In this document: positions 46,061 to 55,359 of the stretch, one piece after another | Numbering within the stretch: the first letter of the stretch is position 1 | Layout of the letters: each line of letters starts with the position of its first letter | NCBI GenBank assembly: GCA_964251965.1 | Contig: CAXULQ010000002.1 | Coordinates: 186,001-250,000, forward strand | Reading direction: 5' to 3' | Source: Mucilaginibacter_A sp964251965 | GTDB taxonomy: Bacteria > Bacteroidota > Bacteroidia > Sphingobacteriales > Sphingobacteriaceae | Length of the DNA stretch: 64,000 bases | Notes under the pieces: generated by a model | Seen by the model: the letters and a program-made list of their open reading frames with translations, nothing else | The model's database searches: none | Told to the model about the DNA's origin: nothing | Position numbers and translations under genes: made by a program

Positions 46061-47584
46061 ATGACTTTTATTAATTCGTTGGTTACCTGGATCATGAAAA
46101 AGCGGATGCACCAGATCGAGCTTTTTATTAAGTATCCAAACGAAGTACAAGATGAGTGGTTTGAAAACCTGATTACCAGTGCCGAAAATACCGAATGGGG
46201 CAAAAAATACGATTATAAAAGTATCGAAAGCGTTCAGGATTTCAGGCAGCGTTTTCCGATTCAAACTTATGATACGTTAAAGCCTTACATCGAACGCATG
46301 ATGAAAGGTGAGCAAAATGTGCTTTGGCCATCAGAAATAAAATGGTTTGCCAAATCGTCCGGCACAACCAGCGACCGCAGTAAATTTATTCCGGTGAGCG
46401 AAGAAGCGATGGAAGAATGCCATTTTAAAGGCGGCAAGGATATGATTACGCTGTATTGCAACAATCGGCCGGAATCCAAATTATTTACCGGTAAAACACT
46501 GGTTTTGGGTGGAAGCAATCAAATTAACCAGCTTCACACTGATTCTTATTACGGCGACCTTTCTGCCGTAATCCTTAAAAACCTGCCGCTTTGGGCAGAA
46601 TATTATCACACACCGGAGCTGGCCATCACGCTGATCGAAAATTATGAAGAAAAGATAGAAAAAATTGCCCAAATTACGCAACATGTAAATGTTACAGGCA
46701 TTAGCGGCGTGCCAACTTGGAACATTGTATTGGCTAAACGGCTGCTTGAAATTACGGGAAAAAACAATTTACTGGAAATTTGGCCCAACCTGGAATTGTA
46801 CGTTCACGGCGCGGTTTCTTTTACACCTTATCGAGACCATTTTAAAAAATTGGTTCCAAGTGATGATATGTATTACATGGAAACTTACAATGCTTCGGAA
46901 GGATTTTTTGGAATTCAGGATCAATCTAACTCCGAAGAAATGTTGCTGATGTTGGATTATGGTGTTTTTTATGAATTTTTACTTCTTGAAAACCTGTTTG
47001 ATGATGACCCGCAAACCTTACTTCTGGATCAGGTAGAAACCGGCATTAATTACGCTTTAATCATCTCCACAAACTCCGGATTGTGGCGCTACATGATTGG
47101 CGACACCGTTCAATTTACTTCTTTAGCGCCTTTTAGGATCAGGATTACCGGCCGCACCAAACACTTTATCAATGCTTTTGGCGAGGAAGTAATTATCGAT
47201 AACAGCGAACGTGCCTTAAAAGAAGCGTGTTTGCAAACCGGGGCAATTGTGCGTGAATATACCGCTGCACCAGTTTACTTTGAAGGTAATAAAGCCGGCG
47301 GACATGAATGGATTATTGAGTTTGAAAAAAAACCCGACAAGCTGGAGCATTTTGTGGATTTGCTGGACGAAACCTTGCGCAAAGTAAACTCTGATTATGA
47401 TGCCAAAAGGTTTAAAGATATGGCTTTAAAAAGGCCGCAGGTTCATTTGGCTTCCGACGGAACATTTTATAAATGGATGAAACAGAAAGGCAAATTAGGC
47501 GGGCAAAACAAAGTACCGCGTTTGGCCAATAACCGCGAATATGTGGATTCCATTTTGATACTGATGAACGGGACTGAGGTTTAA
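46061..47584 (+). CDS. GH3 (auxin-responsive promoter) family acyl-adenylating enzyme
   Basis: The 507-residue protein belongs to the GH3 branch of the adenylate-forming superfamily, which joins acids to amino acids in plants. The P-loop-like KSSGTTSDRSKFIPV (about 100-115), YMETYNASEGFFG (about 268-280) and the hinge LYRY-type GLWRYMIGDTVQFT then ITGRTKHFINAFGEE are diagnostic. In Bacteroidota the gene often stands beside lptB, as here, so an envelope-related acyl or amino-acid conjugation is suggested but unproven. It is not linked to auxin. Third gene of the recJ-lptB operon. Confidence 0.9.
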   Translation: MTFINSLVTWIMKKRMHQIELFIKYPNEVQDEWFENLITSAENTEWGKKYDYKSIESVQDFRQRFPIQTYDTLKPYIERMMKGEQNVLWPSEIKWFAKSSGTTSDRSKFIPVSEEAMEECHFKGGKDMITLYCNNRPESKLFTGKTLVLGGSNQINQLHTDSYYGDLSAVILKNLPLWAEYYHTPELAITLIENYEEKIEKIAQITQHVNVTGISGVPTWNIVLAKRLLEITGKNNLLEIWPNLELYVHGAVSFTPYRDHFKKLVPSDDMYYMETYNASEGFFGIQDQSNSEEMLLMLDYGVFYEFLLLENLFDDDPQTLLLDQVETGINYALIISTNSGLWRYMIGDTVQFTSLAPFRIRITGRTKHFINAFGEEVIIDNSERALKEACLQTGAIVREYTAAPVYFEGNKAGGHEWIIEFEKKPDKLEHFVDLLDETLRKVNSDYDAKRFKDMALKRPQVHLASDGTFYKWMKQKGKLGGQNKVPRLANNREYVDSILILMNGTEV

Positions 47585-47870
47585 AATCAAGAACTATAAT
47601 ACGTTCGGCACTTAAATCGGCAACGTTATGTAAATGGGCAATACTTCTTTTACCGCTCATTTTTTCGTTCCGCATTCCAATCGATTAATCATTCCATTTT
47701 AATAGCGCTTTCTGCAAGCTTAGATGTTAAAATAATTATTCTAAAAAATTATAATTAAACTATAACCTGGTTTTTTAGTTCTTATATTATAAAGTGTTTT
47801 TCAAATTCTACATCTGTTAAAACAATGATTTTTGCGGAAACTATTCTTTAACCTTTAATGTTAAATTAAT

Positions 47871-48179
47871 ATGAACAGGAACGTATTTTTTTTAGTAAAG
47901 GATCCGAAAGATGCTTGCCGGGATATCATCCGTTCCAGGGATACCGATCTGAAAATTATGGTTTATTGTTTAAACGAGATTGATTTTAAACCGGAGCCGG
48001 AAGAAATTCAGTTATATGCAGATGACCGCGGCAATCCGCTTGCATTTGAAACCATCAACATAAAATCGGAAGATGCTTTAGACGTTGCTTCAGCAATACA
48101 ATGGTACGCCAAATATATTGGTTACCCGGAAATGGAAATTTTACCCGAAGACCCGCGTTCGGAGTATAATTTAGACTGA
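47871..48179 (+). CDS. Small conserved-looking cytoplasmic protein, function unknown
   Basis: The 102-residue protein has no signal peptide or membrane segment and is acidic at its C-terminus (ILPEDPRSEYNLD). The mix of short beta-prone and helical segments (DLKIMVYCLNEIDF, DALDVASAIQWYAKYIGYPE) suggests a compact alpha-beta domain. I do not recognise the family. Its TGA stop supplies the first base of a reverse motif copy (48179-48190). Confidence 0.7.
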   Translation: MNRNVFFLVKDPKDACRDIIRSRDTDLKIMVYCLNEIDFKPEPEEIQLYADDRGNPLAFETINIKSEDALDVASAIQWYAKYIGYPEMEILPEDPRSEYNLD

Positions 48180-48297
48180 TGCTTCTTTTACCGGTATATT
48201 TTTAATAGGCTGCTTTGATTTTTCTACTTTATATATTCCACATACGGTTATAATAAATAATTTATATCTTGGTTTCTCCATCAATCACGCTATAAAA

Positions 48298-50043
48298 ATG
48301 TTTAACCAATTTACCCGTTTAGTAAGTATTTTATTCGTACTTACACTTATCTTCAACTCTTGCAAGCAAGGGGAAAACAAAGGCCAATCCGCAGAAATCA
48401 GCGACATTAAAGATAAAAAATGGTGGAAAGAAGCGGTGGTTTATCAAATTTATCCACGAAGTTTTAAAGATAGTAACGGCGATGGCGTAGGGGATTTAAA
48501 CGGCATAACTTCCGAATTGGATTATATTAAAAGCTTAGGTATCAATACGGTTTGGCTCAATCCGGTTTATTCTTCCCCAAATACAGATAATGGTTATGAT
48601 GTGAGTGATTACCGCAACATTATGAAAGAATTTGGTACGATGGACGACTTTGACAAAATGTTGAAAGGAATGCACCAACGCGGTATCAAACTGGTGATGG
48701 ATTTAGTGGTGAACCATAGCAGTAACCAGCACGAATGGTTTAAGCAGTCCCGCAGTTCCCGCACAAACCCTTACCGTAATTATTATCATTGGTGGAATGC
48801 CGAACGCGGCAAACCTGCACCACGGTACAGTTTATTTGATGTAAACCACGATGCCTGGAAATACGATTCGCTTACTAATGCCTATTACCTGCACTACTTT
48901 TCTCAGCAGCAGCCGGATTTAAATTGGGAAAACCCAAAAGTCCGCCAGGAAGTGTATGGCATTATGAAGTATTGGGCCGATAAAGGTATTGATGGTTTTA
49001 GGATGGATGCCTTTCAGTATGCTGCCAAAGACACCGCTTTTCGCCCGTTCCCGGTTGGTTACGAAAAGAACTTTAACAAGTATTATGCGATTGGCCCGCA
49101 CCTGCATGATTATTTAAAGGAGATGAACCGCGAAGTTTATAGCAAATATAATTTAATGAGTGTGGCCGAAGGAGCGGGAAATTCCTTGCAGGATGCCCAC
49201 GATATGGTAGATGCCGACCGAAACGAATTAAATATGGCTTACGCATTTGACGGCGTTGGCATTGCCAAACCTACAGGTTACGGCCTTTTAGAGTTTAAAC
49301 AAGTATTTAGCAGGTGGGACAGTGCATTTGCAAAAAAAGGCTGGCTGTCAATTTTTCTCGCCAACCATGACCAAGCCAGGCTGGTAAGCAGGTTTGGTAA
49401 TGATAGTCCGGCTTTTAGAGCGGTTTCGTCAAAAATGTTAAACACTTTTTTGCTCACTATGCGTGGTACCCCTTATGTTTATAATGGAGATGAATTAGGG
49501 ATGACGAATGCCGGCTTTACCAAAATTGAGGATTATAACGACATCGCACTGCGCAACGAATATCAGCATCTAAAAAACACCGGCGGCAATTTAAATGAGT
49601 TTTTGAAACGGGCACAAAAAGAAAACCGGGACAACGGCCGGACGCCTTTTCCATGGAACAGTTCTGCCAATGCAGGTTTTACAACCGGCACGTCTTGGTT
49701 AAAAATCAATCCGAATTACAAAACAATCAATGCTGCCCAAGAAGAAAAAGACCCTAATAGTTGCCTGAATTATTTTAGAAAAGTTGTAAAACTAAGGAAA
49801 GACAATCTGGTACTGGTTTATGGGAAATATACTTTGTTAGATAAAAACAATCCGAATGTTTATGCTTACACTCGGGAACTCAATGGAAAAAAGCTGCTTG
49901 TGCTGCTCAACTTTAAAAGCAAAGCATCGACCGTAAACACCGGGATAGACATCAGCAAAGTAAAAGTATTGTTAGGGAACTATCCTTCGCCTTCCACCAA
50001 TTCTACATTGCAACCTTATGAAGCAGTAGTATATCAGTTGTAA
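48298..50043 (+). CDS. GH13-family alpha-glucosidase / alpha-amylase lipoprotein
   Basis: The 581-residue lipoprotein (Cys in LIFNSCKQG) cleaves alpha-1,4 or alpha-1,6 glucosidic bonds in the periplasm or on the surface. The four GH13 regions are readable: DLVVNHSS, GFRMDAFQYA with the nucleophile Asp, SVAEGAGN with the acid/base Glu, and FLANHDQAR. KEAVVYQIYPRSFKDSNGDG at the start places it near oligo-1,6-glucosidases. It heads a group of carbohydrate genes (to 54.6 kb), each with its own intergenic gap. Confidence 0.92.
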   Translation: MFNQFTRLVSILFVLTLIFNSCKQGENKGQSAEISDIKDKKWWKEAVVYQIYPRSFKDSNGDGVGDLNGITSELDYIKSLGINTVWLNPVYSSPNTDNGYDVSDYRNIMKEFGTMDDFDKMLKGMHQRGIKLVMDLVVNHSSNQHEWFKQSRSSRTNPYRNYYHWWNAERGKPAPRYSLFDVNHDAWKYDSLTNAYYLHYFSQQQPDLNWENPKVRQEVYGIMKYWADKGIDGFRMDAFQYAAKDTAFRPFPVGYEKNFNKYYAIGPHLHDYLKEMNREVYSKYNLMSVAEGAGNSLQDAHDMVDADRNELNMAYAFDGVGIAKPTGYGLLEFKQVFSRWDSAFAKKGWLSIFLANHDQARLVSRFGNDSPAFRAVSSKMLNTFLLTMRGTPYVYNGDELGMTNAGFTKIEDYNDIALRNEYQHLKNTGGNLNEFLKRAQKENRDNGRTPFPWNSSANAGFTTGTSWLKINPNYKTINAAQEEKDPNSCLNYFRKVVKLRKDNLVLVYGKYTLLDKNNPNVYAYTRELNGKKLLVLLNFKSKASTVNTGIDISKVKVLLGNYPSPSTNSTLQPYEAVVYQL

Positions 50044-50062
50044 AAACGGGTTTCTTTTTTAG

Positions 50063-50102
50063 TAAATGGCGTTGGTTTTGAAATAGAAATCAACGCCATT
50101 TA
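50063..50102 (+). terminator. Terminator of the GH13 gene
   Basis: TAAATGGCGTTG (50063-50074) pairs perfectly with CAACGCCATTTA (50091-50102) around a 16-base loop, 20 bp after the stop, followed by an AT-rich stretch. An exact reverse motif copy (50127-50138) lies just beyond. Confidence 0.7.
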
Positions 50103-50313
50103 TATTTCAAAAGCATGCGGTAAATCATGCTTCTTTTATCATTATAAAAATAGTAGTATAGAAAAAGCATTCTGTTCAGGATGCTACAGGATGATAATGA
50201 TAAATATGTTTTTCACATTTATCATTCTTATTTAATAACCAATTATAAAGCTAACCATAGCTGTAAACTTAATTTATAAATTTTGTGATTGCTTTAAGCT
50301 ATTTTAAACGAAT

Positions 50314-51660
50314 ATGAAAATAAAATTTACTTTGTTTGTAGCGGTCCTTTGTGCCTGCGTTTTGCTGTCCATACCTGCCTATCCGCAAATTGGAAAACGG
50401 TTTCCATCAGAACGTAAAGTGGTAAAAGACCCGGTTACAGGTACGATGCTCACCTTTTTAACAAGTACGCCGCTTGGTGATTCCAAAATTTACCAAACAC
50501 ATAACCAATGGACTTCTGACGGTGCCTGGCTTATATTTCGTTCTGGCCGTGTGAAAGGAGAAGCGATGGCAGTGAACGAAAAATCCGGAGAAATGGTTCA
50601 GGTAACGGAAGGTGGTTATACCGGAATGTTAAATGTGGCCAGAAAATCTATGAAACTGTATTTTATGAGGAATGCAGGCGGCACAATGCAAATTATAGAA
50701 GTAAACCTAACACAACTTTTTGCCGATAGCAAAGCAGGTGCATTAAAGCCCGCAAACGTTTACCAAAGGGTTTGCGGAACAACTCCGCCGGAACTGGGCG
50801 CTGGAGGAGACCTGGCACTTGATGGCGCAGAAGATTGGGCCTATTTTAGGGTTGGCAAGGAAGCGGCAACAAAGCATCTGGCGGCAGGCACCAAGATAGA
50901 AGCTAACTTTGGCCCTCGAAATATGGGTGCCGGCCCTTCGGGAATTGCCGGGATGAACGTAAAGACTGGCGAAATAAAATACATCGTTTCTGTTCCTTTT
51001 CAAATCGGGCATATCCAAACCAATCCCTGGGTTCCGGGCGAAATTGTTTTTTGCTGGGAAACAGGCGGTAAATCTCCGCAACGCACTTGGACCGTATTGG
51101 CCGATGGCACTGGCTTACGTCCGCTTTACCCCGAGTCTGAGTACGAATGGATAACACATGAAGCCGTTATTTCACGTGATGAAGTTGCGATGGCCATCAT
51201 GGGACATCGTAAAATCCCAAACACAAACGCATTAGTTGCGGAAGGAACAGCAGTTAGCGGTGTAAATCCTGGTCAGGAAGCCGCTTGGGGACCTTCAGGA
51301 ACACGCGAAAAACCAACAGGATTGGCAATAGTTAACCTCAGAACCAGAGAAATGGTTATTGCCGGGCAAACGCCAAGCGGCAGCGGCCTTTGGCATGTAA
51401 GCGGTTCGCCGGACGGGAGATGGGCTGTTGGAGATGATTTTTCGCGCAGCATTTACCTGATTGATCGGCACACGCGGGAAATGCTTTTACTTTCTGCCGG
51501 CCATAAACAAACAGCCGCAGATCATCCGCACCCAACCATGAGTCCTGATGGTACAAAGATTGAAATACAATCTGCTATGCTTTCTGCTGATAACCGGTCC
51601 ATGAATATCTGTATCATTCCCGTTCCGGAAAGTTGGTTGAAACGGACTTACAACAAGTAA
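50314..51660 (+). CDS. PL22-like oligogalacturonate lyase family protein
   Basis: The 448-residue exported protein (signal MKIKFTLFVAVLCACVLLSI) is a seven-bladed beta-propeller judged from repeated DG-x-W and SPDG units (WTSDGAWLIFRSGR, GSPDGRWAVGDD, MSPDGTKIEIQS). The IGHIQTNPWVPGEIVFCWET segment and HPTMSPDG end resemble PL22 oligogalacturonate lyases, which cut short pectin fragments to unsaturated monomers; His residues in these segments would bind the metal. Family assignment is moderate because the propeller is shared by other proteins. Together with GH31 it suggests plant-polysaccharide use. Confidence 0.7.
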   Translation: MKIKFTLFVAVLCACVLLSIPAYPQIGKRFPSERKVVKDPVTGTMLTFLTSTPLGDSKIYQTHNQWTSDGAWLIFRSGRVKGEAMAVNEKSGEMVQVTEGGYTGMLNVARKSMKLYFMRNAGGTMQIIEVNLTQLFADSKAGALKPANVYQRVCGTTPPELGAGGDLALDGAEDWAYFRVGKEAATKHLAAGTKIEANFGPRNMGAGPSGIAGMNVKTGEIKYIVSVPFQIGHIQTNPWVPGEIVFCWETGGKSPQRTWTVLADGTGLRPLYPESEYEWITHEAVISRDEVAMAIMGHRKIPNTNALVAEGTAVSGVNPGQEAAWGPSGTREKPTGLAIVNLRTREMVIAGQTPSGSGLWHVSGSPDGRWAVGDDFSRSIYLIDRHTREMLLLSAGHKQTAADHPHPTMSPDGTKIEIQSAMLSADNRSMNICIIPVPESWLKRTYNK

Positions 51661-51856
51661 GCTGTAAATAATTTATAAGCCATTACCTTTTTTAATAGAG
51701 TAACTGCATACTTCTTTTACCATATAATTTGTAAAAAATTTAAATTGATGTTGTAAACTGTTAATATTTAAATAGAATTAATTTTATAGAAGAAGCTTTA
51801 AACATTAGCACTTATTAATTACAACCTAAAACTAAATCCTATACAAATTTTAATCT

Positions 51857-54265
51857 ATGTTAAATAATAACTTATTCATTTCCGGTTTCAAAAAATGGTT
51901 TCTTTGGATTGTACTTGCTTCTTTTATCGGCATAAAAGATGCAAGTGCCGCAATCAAATCTTATAAAAAAGATGCAGACGGTGTTAGTTTTTCCTTGGAT
52001 AAAGGAATGATGAAAATAAAAGTATGCCGTGCCGATATAATCGAAATAAAGTATACAATTTTAAGTAGTTTTCCAACAAAAGAATCGCTTGTTGTTAATA
52101 ACAATTGGAACCAGCGTACAAACTTCACGGTAACAGAAGCTACTGGAAATGTGGTAATTACAACTGGCAAGTTAAAAGTAACGGTAAACAAAGCATCCAA
52201 TGCAATTACTTATGCTGATCTAAGTGGACGTATAATTACTTCTGAAGATGCATCGAACAAAACCATGCAAACTGCAACCATTGCAGGCATCAGCACTTAC
52301 AATTGTACAACGCAATTCAATTCTCCAACCGATGAAGCTTTGTTTGGACTGGGCTGCCATCCGCTTGATTCTTTATCGATTAATTACAAAGGCCGCAACC
52401 AGGACATGGCCATTAAATATTTAACAGGCGCAATCCCGGTGATGCTTTCTACCAAAGGTTTTGGTTTGTTGTGGGACAATTATTCTGCTTCCAATTTTTA
52501 CGGAGCCGAAGCAGGTAATACCAAATTCAAATACGTTTCGGAAAGTGGAAAGCTGGTAGATTACTACTTCTTTTATGGCCCAAATTTTGACCATATTATT
52601 GATCTTTATCGCACTGCAACCGGCAAAGCGCCAATGTTTCCAAAATGGTCTTTCGGTCTGTTTCAATCACAAGACCGGTACATGAGCCAGAAGGAAATCA
52701 TCACTGTAAAAGATAATTACCGCAATAACCATATTCCGGTTGATGCAATTGTACAAGATTGGTATTACTGGGATCCGTTGCCAATTGGATCACACGTAAT
52801 GAAACCCGAGCGTTACCCTGACCCGAAAGCTTTGGTTGATGAATTGCATAAAGCCAACATGCACGGCATGATTTCTATTTGGCCGGTTTTTGGAAAAGGA
52901 ACGCCCAACTATGATGCGCTCGATAAAAATGGGTTTTTAACTTCCATTACTTGGGACAATGTGGTAACACATACTTTCGATACTTATTACGATGCCCACA
53001 ACCCGAAAGCCCGGGACATGTATTGGCAACAGGCCCGAGACAGTTTAATAAAACGTTATAATTGGGATGCCTGGTGGATTGACCAATGCGAGCCGGACAA
53101 TGGAACTTTGCTGGACGAACGCCGAAAAGCAAATTTTTCTGTTGGAAAAGGCATCGATTATTTTAACACTTATTCTTTAGAGCATTCCAAAGGGTTGTAC
53201 AAAGGCTGGCGCGCGGATATGCCGGGCAAGCGCGCTTTCTTTTTAATTCGTCAATCCTTCGCAGGTGAGCAGCGCAATGCGGCAACGCTTTGGTCTTCTG
53301 ATATTCAATGTACTTTTGCTGATTTTAAAAGGCAGGTGCCGCAAGGTATTAACGCTTGTGCTTCCGGTATTCCTTATTGGACGTCTGACATTGGCGGTTA
53401 TCATTTTCATTGGACTGCCCCGGATTGGTCTAAACCAGAAAACCGGGAGTTGTTTACCCGCTGGTTTCAGTTTGGTGCTTTTTGTCCGATATTTCGGATA
53501 CACGGTAAAGGCGAAAGGGCTTTGTTTTCTAACAATTGGGACAGCAACACCAAAGCAATTTTGCTGAATTACGATAATTTGCGTTACCGCTTGCTGCCTT
53601 ATATTTATTCGCTGGCAGGAAGGGTAACAACAGAAAATTATACCATGATGCGCGCCTTAACTTTTGATTTTCAAAATGATGCCAAAGTTTACAGTATTCC
53701 CGATCAGTATATGTTTGGCCCGGCGTTTTTGGTAAATCCGGTAACAGAACAATTATATACTGGTTCCAATGCATCCGCAGGCAAAACAACACGTACTGTT
53801 TACCTGCCGGCTTCTGCCCGGTGGTACGATTTTTACACCGGGAAATTATATCAAGGCGGTCAAACCATTGCTGCCGCTGCCCCGATAAACATTATGCCGC
53901 TTTATGTTAAAGCAGGTTCGATTGTGCCGATGGGGCCAGTGATGGAATATGCCACAGAAAAACGAGCCGATAATATTGAACTTAGGATTTACCCAGGTGC
54001 AAACGGCCAGTTTGAGTATTACGAAGATGAGAACGATAATTATAACTACGAAAAGGGCAATTACACTACTTTTAAACTCAGTTATAATGACAAAGCACAT
54101 CAGTTAACCATATCAGATAGCAAAGGCAGTTTCCCCGGGATGATTAAGCAACACCGTTTTAATATTGTCATGGTTAACGGGTTACATGGATCAAACACTG
54201 CTGCCGCAACTAAAGCAGATAAGGTGATAACTTACGCTGGAAAAGCAATGATGGTTAAATTGTAA
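51857..54265 (+). CDS. GH31-family glycoside hydrolase (alpha-glucosidase/alpha-xylosidase type)
   Basis: The 802-residue exported enzyme hydrolyses alpha-glucosides or alpha-xylosides with retention. The nucleophile is Asp409 in DAWWIDQCEPDNG. FGLFQSQDRYMSQKEI and DAIVQDWYYWDP are typical of the catalytic barrel, and GIPYWTSDIGGYHFH lies near the acid/base. The signal peptide (ending KDASAA) includes codons for LASFIG that form a one-mismatch motif copy (51915-51926). The remains of a second glycosidase gene lie downstream at 54467. Confidence 0.9.
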   Translation: MLNNNLFISGFKKWFLWIVLASFIGIKDASAAIKSYKKDADGVSFSLDKGMMKIKVCRADIIEIKYTILSSFPTKESLVVNNNWNQRTNFTVTEATGNVVITTGKLKVTVNKASNAITYADLSGRIITSEDASNKTMQTATIAGISTYNCTTQFNSPTDEALFGLGCHPLDSLSINYKGRNQDMAIKYLTGAIPVMLSTKGFGLLWDNYSASNFYGAEAGNTKFKYVSESGKLVDYYFFYGPNFDHIIDLYRTATGKAPMFPKWSFGLFQSQDRYMSQKEIITVKDNYRNNHIPVDAIVQDWYYWDPLPIGSHVMKPERYPDPKALVDELHKANMHGMISIWPVFGKGTPNYDALDKNGFLTSITWDNVVTHTFDTYYDAHNPKARDMYWQQARDSLIKRYNWDAWWIDQCEPDNGTLLDERRKANFSVGKGIDYFNTYSLEHSKGLYKGWRADMPGKRAFFLIRQSFAGEQRNAATLWSSDIQCTFADFKRQVPQGINACASGIPYWTSDIGGYHFHWTAPDWSKPENRELFTRWFQFGAFCPIFRIHGKGERALFSNNWDSNTKAILLNYDNLRYRLLPYIYSLAGRVTTENYTMMRALTFDFQNDAKVYSIPDQYMFGPAFLVNPVTEQLYTGSNASAGKTTRTVYLPASARWYDFYTGKLYQGGQTIAAAAPINIMPLYVKAGSIVPMGPVMEYATEKRADNIELRIYPGANGQFEYYEDENDNYNYEKGNYTTFKLSYNDKAHQLTISDSKGSFPGMIKQHRFNIVMVNGLHGSNTAAATKADKVITYAGKAMMVKL

Positions 54266-54466
54266 GCATCAGTTTAAAAGGTTTGGGTAGAGTATTTTCA
54301 ATGCTTCTTTTATCAAACAAAAAACTGCAAGTGTTATATTTTTTAATGTCGAAACGCAGAATTTGTACCTGTAAATTATAGCGGTAAAAGAAGCATCACA
54401 ATTCTTTATCATTAATTATACGTCTATGCAATTAGTTATAAAACTAATTGCCGTAATAACTATTTG

Positions 54467-54621
54467 ATGAAAAATTATTTATTCTATTACTATTCGGCAC
54501 ATCCGCATCTTTTGCACGGCAGGCCAAAACTTTTAATGTTAAATCATTAAACGAAAAAATCCCTCTTACCTTAACAATAGGTTCGAAGCTGGGTAAAAGA
54601 AGTATGGTTGCTTATGGTTGA
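54467..54621 (+). pseudogene. Remnant of the start of a probable GH97-type glycosidase gene
   Basis: ATG at 54467 opens MKNYLF in one frame. The neighbouring frame continues LFGTSASFARQAKTFNVKSL and then NEKIPLTLTIGSK to a TGA at 54619-54621. The end of a signal peptide followed by an FNVKSxxEKIxLT strand is how GH97 (SusB-like) proteins begin. A single-base change is needed to join the two frames, and nothing of the rest of the gene remains. The frame ends inside an exact motif copy (54594-54605). Confidence 0.45.
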
Positions 54622-54637
54622 AGGATTGAAAATTCTA

Positions 54638-54670
54638 AGCTCGGTGGTTGTAATTGCAAATCCCTACCAG
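54638..54670. repeat. REP-like element A
   Basis: Contains AGCTCGGTGG, AATTGCAAATCC and CTACCAG with imperfect dyad symmetry. Same order of blocks as element C at 57409. It lies 32 bp after a motif copy, and the whole unit matches element B. Confidence 0.6.
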
Positions 54671-54747
54671 TAGGAAGCATATTTGTTTAGAGAAATATTT
54701 CTATTTATTATTACCGTATCATATATTAGCATACTTAAAATTAAGCC

Positions 54748-55152
54748 ATGAAATCACTTTTTTGCTCATTACTGGTGCTTTGCACTTTTCTAAGTTTACC
54801 AAATATTATTTTGGCACAATCAAACAATAAGCCACCAACCCAGGAAGAAGTCCGCCAATACTTCTACAAGCAGGCTAAAGCCAGTGCCGACTTCTATAAA
54901 CATACTAATGTTAAAGTGATATTTACAAAATACCAGCAGGCTGCCCCGGCACCCTATAAATTTTCTGTCGGAACAAGAACTTGTTATGCAGTAAAATTTG
55001 ATATGATGTCCAGCGAAGACTTTGAGGGCACTACATTTGTAGGTACTTACACCAATGACCTTTACCGCTTTTACCGTAACGAATTTGGCGATTTGGAAGT
55101 AGGTAACCATGTGCCCGGTAACTTGGTAAGTACTACCCATCCTACAAAATAG
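54748..55152 (+). CDS. Small secreted protein of unknown function
   Basis: The 134-residue product has a clear signal peptide (MKSLFCSLLVLCTFLSLPNI, cleaved near ILAQ). The mature part of about 110 residues begins with a helical PTQEEVRQYFYKQAKASADF segment and then beta-prone stretches with one Cys. No known domain is recognised. It stands alone between relic-rich spacers, and a REP-like hairpin (55162-55188) lies just after its stop. Confidence 0.65.
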   Translation: MKSLFCSLLVLCTFLSLPNIILAQSNNKPPTQEEVRQYFYKQAKASADFYKHTNVKVIFTKYQQAAPAPYKFSVGTRTCYAVKFDMMSSEDFEGTTFVGTYTNDLYRFYRNEFGDLEVGNHVPGNLVSTTHPTK

Positions 55153-55161
55153 TTGTGGGCG

Positions 55162-55188
55162 CAGGTCTGGACTTGTAATTCCGACCTG
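55162..55188. repeat. REP-like element D
   Basis: CAGGTC TGGACTTGTAATTCC GACCTG forms a hairpin. Its complement, GGTCGGAATTACAAGTCC, matches element C (ATCGGAATTACAAATCC) closely. Ten bases after a stop codon, but with no T run, so a terminator role is doubtful. Confidence 0.6.
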
Positions 55189-55320
55189 TTTCGTCACAAG
55201 AAGTTAATTTAGTAAAACATGGTTTCCCGGAATTTGAGTTTCGTACTACTTTGAAGTTTAATAGAAATTAGGCGGTAAAAGAAGTATGTCTGCTTTGTTT
55301 GAAGGATTGGAATCCATAGC

Positions 55321-55352
55321 TTTGAGGATTGGATTGCAAATCTCGTCCGGTA
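55321..55352. repeat. REP-like element B
   Basis: Contains GAGGATTGGATTGCAAATC and TCCGGTAG, partly self-complementary. Together with the motif copy at 55276-55287 and the TTGAAGGATTG between them it repeats the unit around element A. Confidence 0.6.
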
Positions 55353-55359
55353 GAAGGTA

